Program-made: the position numbers and the translations under genes | In this document: positions 43,737 through 53,520 of the stretch, piece after piece | Numbering within the stretch: the stretch's first letter is position 1 | Layout of the letters: each line of letters begins with the position of its first letter | Assembly (NCBI GenBank): GCA_905381055.1 | Contig: CAJPUR010000012.1 | Coordinates: forward strand, 1-64,000 | Reading direction: 5' to 3' | Length of the DNA: 64,000 nt | Origin: an uncultured Flavobacteriaceae bacterium | GTDB lineage: Bacteria; Bacteroidota; Bacteroidia; Flavobacteriales; Flavobacteriaceae | Notes under the pieces: model-generated | Told to the model about the DNA's origin: nothing | Seen by the model: only the letters and a program-made list of their open reading frames with translations | Databases searched by the model: none

Positions 43737-44630
43737 ATGAACTGGGTTAATACAATAAAGTTATTTCAAAATTATTTAAAAATTGAAAGGGGACTATCAA
43801 ATAATTCCATAATAAACTACACAAATGATATTGAGTCACTTTTAGACTTTATTAAAATCAAAAAATTAGAAATCTCTCCTGTAGAATGTGATAAAGATAT
43901 TATCAAAGAATTTTTATACAAGACATCTCCAAACATTAAAAGAAGTTCACAGAGTAGAAGAATTTCGGGATTGAAAAGTTTTTTTAATTTTTTGATATTT
44001 GAAAAAATTATTGATACTTCTCCAATTGAAAATATAGAAAGTCCAAAATCTGGAAGAATTTTACCTGAAACATTGTCTGTTAAAGAAATAGAAACATTAA
44101 TTGACTCAATTGATTTAAATCATCCCCAAGGTTACAGAAATAAAGCTATAATTGAAACTTTGTATGGTAGTGGACTTAGAGTAAGTGAATTAATTAATTT
44201 AAAAATTTCTGATTTATATTTTGATGAGGATTTGATTTTAGTTAATGGCAAAGGAAATAAACAACGTCTTGTTCCCATGGGGAATATGTCAAAAAAACAA
44301 ATTAAAATTTACATTTCAAATTATAGGATAACAAAAGAAGAAAAGTATAGGGATATCCTTTTTTTAAATAGAAATGGTAAAGGACTTTCAAGAATAATGG
44401 TTTTCAATGTTGTAAGAGACTTAGCAAAAAAAAATAATTTTAAAAAAAATATAAGTCCTCATACATTTAGACATTCATTTGCAACTCATATTTTAGAAAA
44501 TGGTGCTGATCTGCGAACAATTCAACAAATGATGGGACATGAAAATATTACTACTACTGAAATTTACATGCATTTAGATTCAAAACATTTATTAAATGAA
44601 TTAGAAAAGTTTCATCCTAGAAATATTTAA
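43737..44630 (+). CDS. xerD: Tyrosine recombinase XerD
   Basis: Site-specific recombinase that resolves chromosome dimers at dif. The N-terminal core-binding (SAM-like) domain spans about residues 1-90. The catalytic set is complete: R148 in GSGLRVSEL, K172 in NGKGNKQR, H242 and R245 in PHTFRHSFATH, H268 in GHENI and Y277 in EIYMHL. Length 297 aa and the strong match to XerC/D favour the housekeeping recombinase over a mobile-element integrase. No phage or transposon genes are nearby. Confidence 0.94.
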   Translation: MNWVNTIKLFQNYLKIERGLSNNSIINYTNDIESLLDFIKIKKLEISPVECDKDIIKEFLYKTSPNIKRSSQSRRISGLKSFFNFLIFEKIIDTSPIENIESPKSGRILPETLSVKEIETLIDSIDLNHPQGYRNKAIIETLYGSGLRVSELINLKISDLYFDEDLILVNGKGNKQRLVPMGNMSKKQIKIYISNYRITKEEKYRDILFLNRNGKGLSRIMVFNVVRDLAKKNNFKKNISPHTFRHSFATHILENGADLRTIQQMMGHENITTTEIYMHLDSKHLLNELEKFHPRNI

Positions 44631-45335
44631 TCATTTTTTTATAACTAGTCTAAAACCCTCTCCATGTATATTTACTATTTCAATATTTTTATCTTTTTTT
44701 AGATATTTTCTAAGCTTAGCAATATATACATCCATACTTCTTGACGTAAAATAGTTTTCATCTCTCCATATTTTATTCAGTGCTACCTCTCTAGATAATA
44801 AATCATTTACATTTATAATTAACAATCTTAAAAGAGCACTTTCTTTAGGAGAGAGCTTTATTGGGTTTTCTTTTATAAAAGATAAAAGTCTTAATTTAGA
44901 GTTAAAACTGAATTTTCCAATACTAAAATTTATGTCATTAGAAACAGGAATTTCAATCGAAGATCTTCTTCCAAATAGGGCTTTTAATTTTGCTAATAAA
45001 ACTTCTGAATCAAATGGCTTTGTTAAATAGTCATCTGCTCCTATCTTAAACCCCTTAAGAACGTCCTGCTTTAAATTTTTAGCTGTTAAAAAAAATATTG
45101 GTGTTTTATGATTCATCTCTCTTATCTCTTTTGCAAGAGTAAATCCGTCTTTGTATGGCATCATTACATCTAAAATACATAAATCAAATTTTTGACTTTT
45201 AAATTTCTGAAAACCTTCAATTCCATTTTTAGCAAGAATAATTTCGTAATTATTAATTGAAAGATATTCTTTTAACATTTTACCAAAGTTTATATCATCC
45301 TCAACCAATAAAATTTTTTTTCTATTTAATTTCAT
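44631..45335 (-). CDS. OmpR-family response regulator (RprY-like)
   Basis: DNA-binding response regulator. The receiver domain has acidic residues D13-D14, phosphoacceptor D56 in LCILDVMMP, and the conserved Lys in DDYLTKPFDSE. The C-terminal OmpR/PhoB winged helix contains LSPKESALLRLL and SRSMDVYIAKLRKYL. It lies 9 bp after its histidine kinase and shares the mRNA. The pair resembles RprX/RprY of Bacteroides; target genes cannot be deduced. Confidence 0.93.
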   Translation of the reverse strand: MKLNRKKILLVEDDINFGKMLKEYLSINNYEIILAKNGIEGFQKFKSQKFDLCILDVMMPYKDGFTLAKEIREMNHKTPIFFLTAKNLKQDVLKGFKIGADDYLTKPFDSEVLLAKLKALFGRRSSIEIPVSNDINFSIGKFSFNSKLRLLSFIKENPIKLSPKESALLRLLIINVNDLLSREVALNKIWRDENYFTSRSMDVYIAKLRKYLKKDKNIEIVNIHGEGFRLVIKK

Positions 45336-45344
45336 AAATGCTAA

Positions 45345-46922
45345 TCAATTTGTTGGTAATTCAATAATAAAGACTGATCCATAATTCAACTGTGATTTAA
45401 CATTAATTTTACCACCAACACTCTCAACTATATTCTTTACGTATGATAAACCTAAGCCGTGTCCCTTAACATCATGAATATTTCCACTCTGCGCCCTATA
45501 AAATTTTTTAAAAATCAGATCTTTTGTTTTTTTACTCATACCAATTCCCTCATCTTTAATTTTTATTATGATTTTTTTATTGATATTCTCGGTAGAAATA
45601 TTTATTCTTGGCGGTTTTACTGAATACTTTATTGCATTATCAAAAATATTAATAAAAACATTAGTTAAATGATGCTCATCGACATAACAAAAAGAATTTT
45701 TCGCGTTAAATTGTTTATTTATTTTACCACTTTTATTTGCAACTATTAATGAAACATGATTCAAAGAATTTTTGATAATTAAATGTATATCATGAGTTTT
45801 ATTTTCACTAAGATTAGTTCCCCTATCTAGTTGTGAAATTTTCAAAACATTTTCAATTTGATCATGCATTCTTTTATTTTCCTCCCTTATCACAGCTAAA
45901 TATTTAGAAATTTTTTTATTGGATAAATTTACATTAGAGCTTGAAATTGAATCAACTGCAAGATTTATAGTTGAAATTGGAGTTTTGAATTCATGCGACA
46001 TATTGTTTATGAAATCTGATTTAATTTCAGATATTTTCTTCTGTTTTAGAATTAAATATAATGAACTTGATGAAAGGATAACAACTACTAAAGTTAATAT
46101 AAACGATAATCCTGCAACCCCAAAAATTGATGAATAGACATAGTTATTTTTTTTTGGAAAAGAAACAATTAACTCAAGTCTACTAAATCCTTTATCATCA
46201 AGAAAAATTGGTGTAGAATAAATTTTTCCTTTTAACTTTTCATTGTAATTATTTGATCTTACTTTTGTTGGGATCCCTTCACTATGAACAACAAATTCAA
46301 TAGGCGTCATTATGTCTCTATCTTTTAGTTTTCTATTCAATAAAAAATCTAATTCCAATGCATCAATTCTTTTGTGAACTGGAAAAGTATTTGCGATTTC
46401 CATAAAAATAGTTTTGTATTTCGCCTTATCTATAGCATTAATTCTATCAATATTTTTAAGTCTTTCAACTGAATACGATAATCTATTTTCCTTATCAAAA
46501 ATATCTTTAAGAATCGTAGTAGTCTTTACTCCTTTGTAATCTTTTATATTTGATTTATTTTTTTCTAACGGGAAATCCTCTGATCTTGAGATATTATATT
46601 CTTCCTCAAGAATTCCAAAAGTATGCAGAGAAGATAGATTGGTAATTTCATCATTACCTAAAAACATAAAAACCTCCTTAAATTGAGAAGTTCTTGGTTC
46701 TCCAACAGAATCAATTAAATTCTGAAAAGTATCAATATATTCTTTAAACTCTCTTTCTTCAATTTCCTTTGCTACAGAATTAATTATTTGACCTACTGCC
46801 ATAGAAAATTCTTGCTCTTTATTTTCTATAGATGAGGAAATCCAATAAACTTGGATGATTATAATCCCCGACAAGGATAAAATAAAAAATATTAGCAATG
46901 AAATAAAAAAATTCTTTTTCAC
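45345..46922 (-). CDS. Sensor histidine kinase (RprX-like)
   Basis: Membrane histidine kinase with two transmembrane segments (about 7-29 and 264-292) enclosing a periplasmic sensor of about 230 aa with no named domain. The phosphoacceptor is H310 in NNMSHEFKTPIS. The ATPase has the N box HLTNVFINIFDNAIKYS, G1 DEGIGMSKK and G2 GHGLGLSYV. The start codon is GTG at 46922 (MKKNFFISLL). Length 525 aa. It precedes the cognate regulator. Confidence 0.93.
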   Translation of the reverse strand: MKKNFFISLLIFFILSLSGIIIIQVYWISSSIENKEQEFSMAVGQIINSVAKEIEEREFKEYIDTFQNLIDSVGEPRTSQFKEVFMFLGNDEITNLSSLHTFGILEEEYNISRSEDFPLEKNKSNIKDYKGVKTTTILKDIFDKENRLSYSVERLKNIDRINAIDKAKYKTIFMEIANTFPVHKRIDALELDFLLNRKLKDRDIMTPIEFVVHSEGIPTKVRSNNYNEKLKGKIYSTPIFLDDKGFSRLELIVSFPKKNNYVYSSIFGVAGLSFILTLVVVILSSSSLYLILKQKKISEIKSDFINNMSHEFKTPISTINLAVDSISSSNVNLSNKKISKYLAVIREENKRMHDQIENVLKISQLDRGTNLSENKTHDIHLIIKNSLNHVSLIVANKSGKINKQFNAKNSFCYVDEHHLTNVFINIFDNAIKYSVKPPRINISTENINKKIIIKIKDEGIGMSKKTKDLIFKKFYRAQSGNIHDVKGHGLGLSYVKNIVESVGGKINVKSQLNYGSVFIIELPTN

Positions 46923-47006
46923 GAGAAAATATTAGTTACGAATTCAAAATTGATAAAAAATAAAACAAAAAAATATTAATTATTTGTTAATTAAAAAATA
47001 CTAAAA

Positions 47007-47591
47007 TTACTTTTTTTTTAAAATATTAAAGATTCTGTTAACTTCAATTAGAGTTTCATCCCAATCAGTATTGTTAATAAAAAAATCAGATTCATTAATT
47101 TTATTTTCAAAATTAATTTGATTATTAATTCTTTTCATTATTTCATTCTTTTTAATTTTATCTCTTTTAATTATTCTTTTTAATCTTAAACCTAGAGGAG
47201 CATTAACAATAATAATTTTATCACATTTAAAATTTAATCCAGATTCAAATAAAACTGCAGTTTCAATTACAACAAAGGGTTTATTTTGAAATTTAATCCA
47301 CGAAGTAAAATCGGAATTTATTTTGGGATGAATTATTTTATTTAATGAAGTCAAAAGTTTATTGTCATTGAAAACTTTTGAGGAAATATATGAGGAATTT
47401 AACTTATTATTATAATAAGAATCGGGTCCAATCAAATCAATGATTGAATTTTTAGCCTCTAAATTATTCTCCATAATTTTTTTCGCTTTAATATCAGAAT
47501 TATAACAAGGAACTCCTAAAGCTTCAAAAGCCAATAAAATTTTAGATTTCCCTGAACCAATTCCTCCCGTGAGACCAACAATTTTAGACAT
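47007..47591 (-). CDS. coaE: Dephospho-CoA kinase
   Basis: Last enzyme of CoA synthesis, phosphorylating the 3'-OH of dephospho-CoA. Walker A is GGIGSGKS (9-16), followed by ALGVPCYNSD. VIETAVLFESGLNFKCD and the lid region RIIKRDKIKKNEI are conserved. Length 194 aa is normal. It ends the long minus-strand run that also holds coaBC. Confidence 0.95.
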   Translation of the reverse strand: MSKIVGLTGGIGSGKSKILLAFEALGVPCYNSDIKAKKIMENNLEAKNSIIDLIGPDSYYNNKLNSSYISSKVFNDNKLLTSLNKIIHPKINSDFTSWIKFQNKPFVVIETAVLFESGLNFKCDKIIIVNAPLGLRLKRIIKRDKIKKNEIMKRINNQINFENKINESDFFINNTDWDETLIEVNRIFNILKKK

Positions 47592-47595
47592 AATT

Positions 47596-48558
47596 CTAAT
47601 TTCTTAATAAAAACTCAACTTTTTTGGGGCTCCACCTAATTTTAGCTAAAAAATTAGGTAATGAATCCAAATTAATTTGTAAATATTTTTCATTTTGTTC
47701 TCCAATTTTATTAAAATCGACGTTAAATTTAAAATCATTAGCTTTAATATGCTTAATTTTACTTAAACTAGACGAAAATATCACTTTTACTTGATTCGGA
47801 AATAGTTTAATGCCAATACTATCGGGGAGATTTTTAACCTTTACTGGGACTAAAAAGATTTTTTCAGAAAATCTTTCAATTTTAATTTGGGATTTTACAA
47901 TATTTGGTTCAATATAAAAGTTTTTATTAGGATTAATTACATCTAAAGTATAATCTGAAATAGAAGATTCAATTGTCTGATTATTTAATAATTTAGTTTT
48001 TAACGAGTTTATTGAATCTAATAATTCACCATTACCGCTTATCCATACACTATCAGGAACTAAAATAATCTTTTCCGATAATCCATATCCATTTTTAAAT
48101 ATTATATCTGAAGGAGGAACAACTTTTACTCTTTTTCTTGTTTTCTTAGAGAAATTTAATACAATTTCATTTGGAAAAATTGCCTTTATTTCCGTTTCTG
48201 AATCAAACCTGTCTTTAATCAAATATATTAATGACTCTGTATTATATTTAAAATTTCCATTGTATGAAATTTCATTTGAAACATCAATATTTATTTTTTT
48301 TTTAAAAATTTTATGATATATAAATTGAAATCCACTTGTCTTAATTGAAACATCAACTTTATTAGAAATAGGTTCATTTAATAATATATATTTTGGTATT
48401 TTTTGAAATTTCAAATCAAAACTTATTACGGAATTGTAATCATTAGATAATTTGGTTATCATCCAAAATGATAAAGAAATAAAAAAGAAAAAAAGAAAAT
48501 ATTTTATTTTTCCTTTGCCATTGTTAAAAAAGTTTGAAAAAATATTATTCAATTGCAT
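47596..48558 (-). CDS. YbbR-like domain protein
   Basis: Membrane-anchored protein with a single N-terminal transmembrane segment (IKYFLFFFFISLSFWMIT) and an extracytoplasmic part of about 280 aa containing YbbR-like repeats, such as VDVSIKTSGFQF and KVVPPSDIIFKNGY. In other bacteria YbbR proteins are linked to diadenylate cyclase; no such gene is adjacent. I use ATG 48558; an in-frame TTG lies one codon upstream. It overlaps the end of fabI by 14 nt and precedes coaE by 4 bp. Confidence 0.8.
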   Translation of the reverse strand: MQLNNIFSNFFNNGKGKIKYFLFFFFISLSFWMITKLSNDYNSVISFDLKFQKIPKYILLNEPISNKVDVSIKTSGFQFIYHKIFKKKINIDVSNEISYNGNFKYNTESLIYLIKDRFDSETEIKAIFPNEIVLNFSKKTRKRVKVVPPSDIIFKNGYGLSEKIILVPDSVWISGNGELLDSINSLKTKLLNNQTIESSISDYTLDVINPNKNFYIEPNIVKSQIKIERFSEKIFLVPVKVKNLPDSIGIKLFPNQVKVIFSSSLSKIKHIKANDFKFNVDFNKIGEQNEKYLQINLDSLPNFLAKIRWSPKKVEFLLRN

Positions 48559-49354
48559 CAATTATTTCTTGGGTAACTCCTACAGATGAAAATCCACCAT
48601 CATGAAATAAATTCTGCATAGTAACCTTCCTTGTATAATCAGAAAACATCATAATAGTATAATCAGCACACTCTTCAGATGTAGCATTACCTAAAGGTGA
48701 AGATTTTTCAGCATAATTAAAAAACCCATTAATTCCTTTAACTCCCATTCCTGCTGTAGTTAATGTTGGGGACTGAGAAATAGTGTTAACTCTAACATTT
48801 TTTTCTTTCCCCATAAAATAACCAAAACTTCTAGCAATAGATTCTAGATATGCTTTATTATCAGCCATATCATTATAATTTGGAAAAGTCCTTTGAGCAG
48901 CTATATAAGTTAATGCAACAATACTCCCCCAAGAATTCATTGCGTCTTTTTTGTAAAGGGATTGAATCAACTTATGAAAAGAAACAGCAGATATATCCCA
49001 TCCTTTTTTCATCCACTCATGATTTAAATCAGTATATTTTTTACCTTTCCTCACATTAATTGACATTCCAATTGAGTGTAATACAAAATCAATTTTAGAA
49101 CCAAAATGAGAAATTGATTTTTCAATTAGATTTTCCAAGTCAGTTAATGAAGTAGCATCAGCAGGAACTAAAAGCGAATTGGTTTTTATAACTAAATCGT
49201 CTATTTGACCCATTCTAATTGAAACAGGGGTATTTGTTAAAACCATTTCGCCTCCTTGATCATGAATTCTTTCTGCAGTTTTCCATGCGATAGATTTTGG
49301 ATCAAGAGCTCCAAAAATAATTCCTTTTTTACCTTTTAAAAGTTTATTTGACAT
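48545..49354 (-). CDS. fabI: Enoyl-[acyl-carrier-protein] reductase (FabI)
   Basis: NADH-dependent reductase for the last step of each fatty acid elongation cycle. The SDR-type N-terminus is KKGIIFGALDPKSIAWKTA. The FabI catalytic pattern Y-x6-K is Y160-K167 in PNYNDMADNK, with Y150 upstream in LTYIAAQR. Length 269 aa fits. It sits 21 bp behind recN and overlaps the YbbR gene. Confidence 0.95.
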   Translation of the reverse strand: MSNKLLKGKKGIIFGALDPKSIAWKTAERIHDQGGEMVLTNTPVSIRMGQIDDLVIKTNSLLVPADATSLTDLENLIEKSISHFGSKIDFVLHSIGMSINVRKGKKYTDLNHEWMKKGWDISAVSFHKLIQSLYKKDAMNSWGSIVALTYIAAQRTFPNYNDMADNKAYLESIARSFGYFMGKEKNVRVNTISQSPTLTTAGMGVKGINGFFNYAEKSSPLGNATSEECADYTIMMFSDYTRKVTMQNLFHDGGFSSVGVTQEIIDAIE

Positions 49355-49375
49355 ATTTTTTTATTTAAAGATACA

Positions 49376-51028
49376 TTAATTCAATAACTGTTTTGCGTGT
49401 TGAACTGCAGTTAATGATTTAGATCCTCCTCCCAACATATCAGCAATTTCTATAATTCTTTCTTTTGAACTTAGTAATTTTAATTTAGTAACTGTATTAT
49501 TACTGGTTGAATCTTTATAAACTTTTATATGATTATCTCCAATTGCGGCTACTTGAGGAGAATGAGAGATAACTAAAACCTGCATTGTCTTGCTCATTTC
49601 TCGCATAATATCAGCGATCTTTGATGAAACATCTCCTGATGTTCCAGTGTCTATCTCATCAAAAATTATTGTGGGGAGTGATTTAAATCTTGATAAAATT
49701 ATCTTGATTGATAACATAATTCGGGATAATTCTCCACCAGAAGCAATCTTTTTCATTTCTTTAAATGTGGATCCCTTATTAGGGGCAAACTTAAATGAAA
49801 TTTTATCACATCCATTTTTTTTGAATTCATTTATTTTATTTAATTCTATTTTAAACCTGGCAGAACTCATTCCTAAATCGGATAAAATTTCCATGACCTG
49901 ATTTTTAAATTTAGAAATTACACTATTTCTTCTTTCATTTAATTCAATAGAAATTTGCTGTAAATCGTTTAATGTGTTGGATTTTATTTTTTTTAAATCT
50001 TGAATTTTAAGATTTAATTCATTGGATTTTTTCATTTTTTTATCCAAAGAATCTTTTACGCATAACAATTCTTCATAAGAATTTACTTTATGCTTCTTAA
50101 ATAAATTATTAATCTGATTAATTTTTTCATTTAAATAATCAAATCTTTCAGGATCAAAAATCAAATTTTCAATTCTAGATTCTATTTCTGATGAAATGTC
50201 ATCAGCTTCGATTTTCAAAGAATTAATTCTTTCTCTTAATTTATAGAAATCATTTGATAAACTATTTAATTTATTTAAAGTAGTAGCCAATTGAGATATA
50301 TTAACTCTTAATCCAACTGAATCATTATTAATTATTTCATTTATTTTATTTAAAAGCAAACCTATCTCTTCAATATTTTCACTTTTTTTTAATTCATCCT
50401 CAAGCTCTGAATACGGAATTTCATCAAAATTAGATTCCTCAAGCTCATGTTTCAAAAAATTAATATAATCCAAATCCTTAATCGTTTTATCATATTCATC
50501 AACAATTAGATCCATTTGTAAATTAATTTTGCTAAAAGTTGAAAGTTTATTTTTAAATTGTTTTCTGTATTCTGAATTTTGAGCTAAAGCGTCTAATAAA
50601 TCTAATTGATAATCTGAGTCAGTCAATGAAGATGTTTGAGTTTGAGAGTGTATATCCACCAAATTTTTTCCAAAGAAAAAAAGTATTTCAAGTTTTACCG
50701 GAGTATCATTTATAAAAGCTCTAGATTTACCAGAGGGTATAATTTCTCTTCTTATTATTGTTTCATTATCGTAATCAATATTATATTTCTTAAAAAGAGC
50801 TTCAATTTTATATTTTTTAATATTAAAAATACCTTCGATATAACATTTCTTATTAGGATCCTTTAAATTACTTTTATCTGCTCTTTTACCCAACAAGAGT
50901 GATAATCCTCCTAATAAAATAGATTTGCCCGCACCGGTTTCCCCTGTTATACTGGTAATTCCAGTTTTAAAGTTTATATCTAGTTTTTCTATTAAAGCGT
51001 AATTACTTATTACCAGTCTTTTTATCAA
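49376..51028 (-). CDS. recN: DNA repair protein RecN
   Basis: SMC-like ATPase acting in double-strand break repair. Walker A is SITGETGAGKS (26-36). A long coiled-coil arm spans about residues 160-370. The C-terminal head has the ABC signature SGGELSRIML and Walker B TIIFDEIDTGTSG. The start codon is TTG (MIKRLVISNYALIE), as the conserved N-terminus leaves no other choice. Length 550 aa. Confidence 0.95.
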   Translation of the reverse strand: MIKRLVISNYALIEKLDINFKTGITSITGETGAGKSILLGGLSLLLGKRADKSNLKDPNKKCYIEGIFNIKKYKIEALFKKYNIDYDNETIIRREIIPSGKSRAFINDTPVKLEILFFFGKNLVDIHSQTQTSSLTDSDYQLDLLDALAQNSEYRKQFKNKLSTFSKINLQMDLIVDEYDKTIKDLDYINFLKHELEESNFDEIPYSELEDELKKSENIEEIGLLLNKINEIINNDSVGLRVNISQLATTLNKLNSLSNDFYKLRERINSLKIEADDISSEIESRIENLIFDPERFDYLNEKINQINNLFKKHKVNSYEELLCVKDSLDKKMKKSNELNLKIQDLKKIKSNTLNDLQQISIELNERRNSVISKFKNQVMEILSDLGMSSARFKIELNKINEFKKNGCDKISFKFAPNKGSTFKEMKKIASGGELSRIMLSIKIILSRFKSLPTIIFDEIDTGTSGDVSSKIADIMREMSKTMQVLVISHSPQVAAIGDNHIKVYKDSTSNNTVTKLKLLSSKERIIEIADMLGGGSKSLTAVQHAKQLLN

Positions 51029-51093
51029 TTTTTATAAAATTTAGAGAGTTAATCAAATATAATTTACTTTAATATTCTAGTCAAAAAAAAGAA

Positions 51094-51981
51094 TCAATTT
51101 TTAATTTTTTTCCATTTATGAGCAAAAAAAGGTGAAACTTTATTTAATAATCTTATTGTCTTTTTTAATTCTACTTTTGGACCCTTTGATAATATATCAA
51201 CTATTTCAGTGGATTTAGTATCGAAAAAAGACTGAATTAAATATGAATTTGGTCTTCTTGAATACAAACTTTCAAATAAACTAAGACTCATTATTATATT
51301 TTCTTTCCCTTTCTTAGAATTAAAAACCATAGAATCCAATCCAATTCGATGATATGAATAAAAAATAGATCTGAATTCTGAGTATGTGTTTGATAATAAT
51401 GAATCAATCAACCAAAATCTATTATTAGTCCCATCACTTTGCTTCCACCCTTTAAAATTATTATTCTGAGCTAAATTTAAAATCCTCAATGCCTCGTTAA
51501 AATATTTAGTCCCAGAATTATTTTCAAATGAATCTGAATGCAAACCAATAATGACATATATATAAAAACTAATTAATGAAACTAAATTAGATTCAAAACT
51601 ATTTTTATTGTAATATAAAGGTTCAAATTCCTGATAAGTAAATGAAATATCATCATCTAAAATATTTAAAATTGGACTATCATAATTTGAATTATAGACA
51701 GGCCTTTGAGCTTGAATTTGAATGGATCCCTCAAAGTTTGAAGAATTATATTTAGTTAAATTAATTATAATACTACTGGATATCTTCTCATTAAATAATG
51801 TTTTTTTTTCAGTCCAAATATTTAAATTAACAAATTCATTTAATGAATTTTGTAATGTTTTAAAGATCTGCTGATTTGTCTGATTTACTAGATCTGAATT
51901 AACAATAACCTGGCAATTTATCTCTTGAGAATAAGAATTAAAAAAACTTAATAAAAAAAATAGATTAAATATTTTTTTCAT
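51094..51981 (-). CDS. DUF4835 family exported protein
   Basis: Exported protein of unknown function, restricted to Bacteroidota. A signal peptide (KKIFNLFFLLSFFNSYSQ) precedes the family start EINCQVIVNSD. WTEKKTLFNEKISSSI, DDDISFTYQEFEPLYYN and SFYIYVIIGLHSDSF are recognisable family segments. Length 295 aa. It overlaps coaBC by 17 nt and lies 65 bp before recN, in the same order as in other flavobacteria. Confidence 0.85.
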   Translation of the reverse strand: MKKIFNLFFLLSFFNSYSQEINCQVIVNSDLVNQTNQQIFKTLQNSLNEFVNLNIWTEKKTLFNEKISSSIIINLTKYNSSNFEGSIQIQAQRPVYNSNYDSPILNILDDDISFTYQEFEPLYYNKNSFESNLVSLISFYIYVIIGLHSDSFENNSGTKYFNEALRILNLAQNNNFKGWKQSDGTNNRFWLIDSLLSNTYSEFRSIFYSYHRIGLDSMVFNSKKGKENIIMSLSLFESLYSRRPNSYLIQSFFDTKSTEIVDILSKGPKVELKKTIRLLNKVSPFFAHKWKKIKN

Positions 51982-53182
51982 ATTCGTTCAAAATATTGTT
52001 AAAAATATCCTCGGCAATATTTGCTTTTTCTTTCAATCCATAAAATATTGGTTTACGATTTTTAGAAATATAGGTTATTTGACTTTTACCTGGGCCAAAA
52101 CAAGAAACCTTATTAGTTATAGAATTTAAAACAATTGCATCTAAATTTTTATCTAATATTTTCTTTTTAGCATTCTCAATATTATTATCAGTTTCTAAAG
52201 CAAAACCAATTAAAAATTGATTTTTTTTGTTTTTACCTAAAAATCCAAGAATATCAATTGTTTTTTTCAGTTTTAAAGATTTTAAATCTATTTCTTTTTT
52301 AATTTTTTTATTAAAAAATTTTTCAGGTGTAAAGTCAGATACTGCAGCTGAAAATATAACAATATCAGCAGAGCTAAATTTTTTAACTGACTCTTCATAC
52401 ATTTCTTGAGTGGAAAAAACACGAATTAACTCAAGATTATTTTGTTTAAGATCCAAAAATGTCGGACCAGAAATCAAATTTACTTTTGCACCCAATGATA
52501 ACGCCTTTTTGGCAAGCTCAAATCCCATTATTCCAGATGAATGATTTCCGATAAATCTTACAGGATCAATTTTTTCATAAGTAGGACCACCTGTAATTAG
52601 AATTTCTTTTTCAAAAAGAGGAAGTGATGATAAATAAATTTTTTCTACAAGATTTGAAATTTCAATAGGTTCAAGCATTCTACCTTCACCTTCAAGACCA
52701 CTTGCAAGAGAGCCCTTAGGAGATGGTAAAATGTTTTTACCATACTTTCTTAATTTTTTTAAATTTTTTTGATTAAAAGGATTAGAAAACATGTCAAGAT
52801 CCATTGAAGGAGCAATAAATACTGGGCATTTTGATGAAAGATATGCTGCAACAAGAATATTATCACATTGAGCATTAGCTAGTAGTGAAATAATATTTGA
52901 AGTTGCAGGAGCAATAATCATAATATCTGCCCAAGATGCAATTTTAACATGATTATTCCACGTAGGGTTTTGCTGATCGTTTGATATCAAACTATCAAAT
53001 ACAGGATTATTTGATAAAGTAGAAAGAGTAAGAGGTGAAACAAATTCTTTAGCTGAATGAGTAATAATAACTTTAACTTCAGCTCCCTTTTTAACTAATA
53101 ATCTTATCAGTGAAGGTATTTTATAAGCAGCAATGCCACCAGATACTCCCAGTAGAATTTTTTTTCCACTTAAAACAGACAT
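51965..53182 (-). CDS. coaBC: Phosphopantothenoylcysteine decarboxylase / phosphopantothenate-cysteine ligase
   Basis: Bifunctional CoA synthesis enzyme that joins cysteine to 4'-phosphopantothenate and decarboxylates the product. The N-terminal flavoprotein domain (CoaC, about 1-180) has GVSGGIAAYKIP and the catalytic histidine H78 in NNHVKIASWADI. The C-terminal ligase domain (CoaB) starts at ILITGGPTYEKIDPVR and includes FIGNHSSGIMG. Length 405 aa is normal. It follows rpoZ by 3 bp. Confidence 0.96.
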   Translation of the reverse strand: MSVLSGKKILLGVSGGIAAYKIPSLIRLLVKKGAEVKVIITHSAKEFVSPLTLSTLSNNPVFDSLISNDQQNPTWNNHVKIASWADIMIIAPATSNIISLLANAQCDNILVAAYLSSKCPVFIAPSMDLDMFSNPFNQKNLKKLRKYGKNILPSPKGSLASGLEGEGRMLEPIEISNLVEKIYLSSLPLFEKEILITGGPTYEKIDPVRFIGNHSSGIMGFELAKKALSLGAKVNLISGPTFLDLKQNNLELIRVFSTQEMYEESVKKFSSADIVIFSAAVSDFTPEKFFNKKIKKEIDLKSLKLKKTIDILGFLGKNKKNQFLIGFALETDNNIENAKKKILDKNLDAIVLNSITNKVSCFGPGKSQITYISKNRKPIFYGLKEKANIAEDIFNNILNEYEKNI

Positions 53183-53185
53183 AAA

Positions 53186-53515
53186 TTATATTTTTGGATC
53201 CTCTGTCTTTCTATGATATATATTGTCATTTATCCACTCTTCAATAGCAATTGCGTGTGGCTTTGGCAATCTTTCATAAAACTTTGATACTTCAATTTGC
53301 TCTTTATTTTCAAATATTTCTTCTAAACTATCATTGTAAGTTGCAAACTCCTCAAGTTTTTCATGAAGCTCTTTTTTTATATCATGATTTATTTGAGTTG
53401 AGCGTTTTGATATAATAGATAAAGCTTCATAAATATTTTCTGTAGGCTTTTCAATATTGTCTTTATCATAAGTTTTAGTTGTCAATGAAGCTTTAGATTC
53501 TCTGTATTTAGTCAT
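53186..53515 (-). CDS. rpoZ: RNA polymerase omega subunit, Bacteroidota type
   Basis: Small RNA polymerase subunit of 109 aa. The core NIYEALSIISKRSTQINHDI matches the omega fold helix. The following LEEFATYNDSLEEIFENKEQ and FYERLPKPHAIAIEEWI are specific to Bacteroidota proteins. It lies between bamD (5-bp gap) and coaBC (3-bp gap), the conserved flavobacterial order. Confidence 0.9.
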   Translation of the reverse strand: MTKYRESKASLTTKTYDKDNIEKPTENIYEALSIISKRSTQINHDIKKELHEKLEEFATYNDSLEEIFENKEQIEVSKFYERLPKPHAIAIEEWINDNIYHRKTEDPKI

Positions 53516-53520
53516 AATTT

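Noticed and set aside
43737-44630. Tyrosine recombinase as part of a mobile element
   Set aside because: The protein has full XerD features and sits among core genes; no attachment repeats, phage or transfer genes are nearby.
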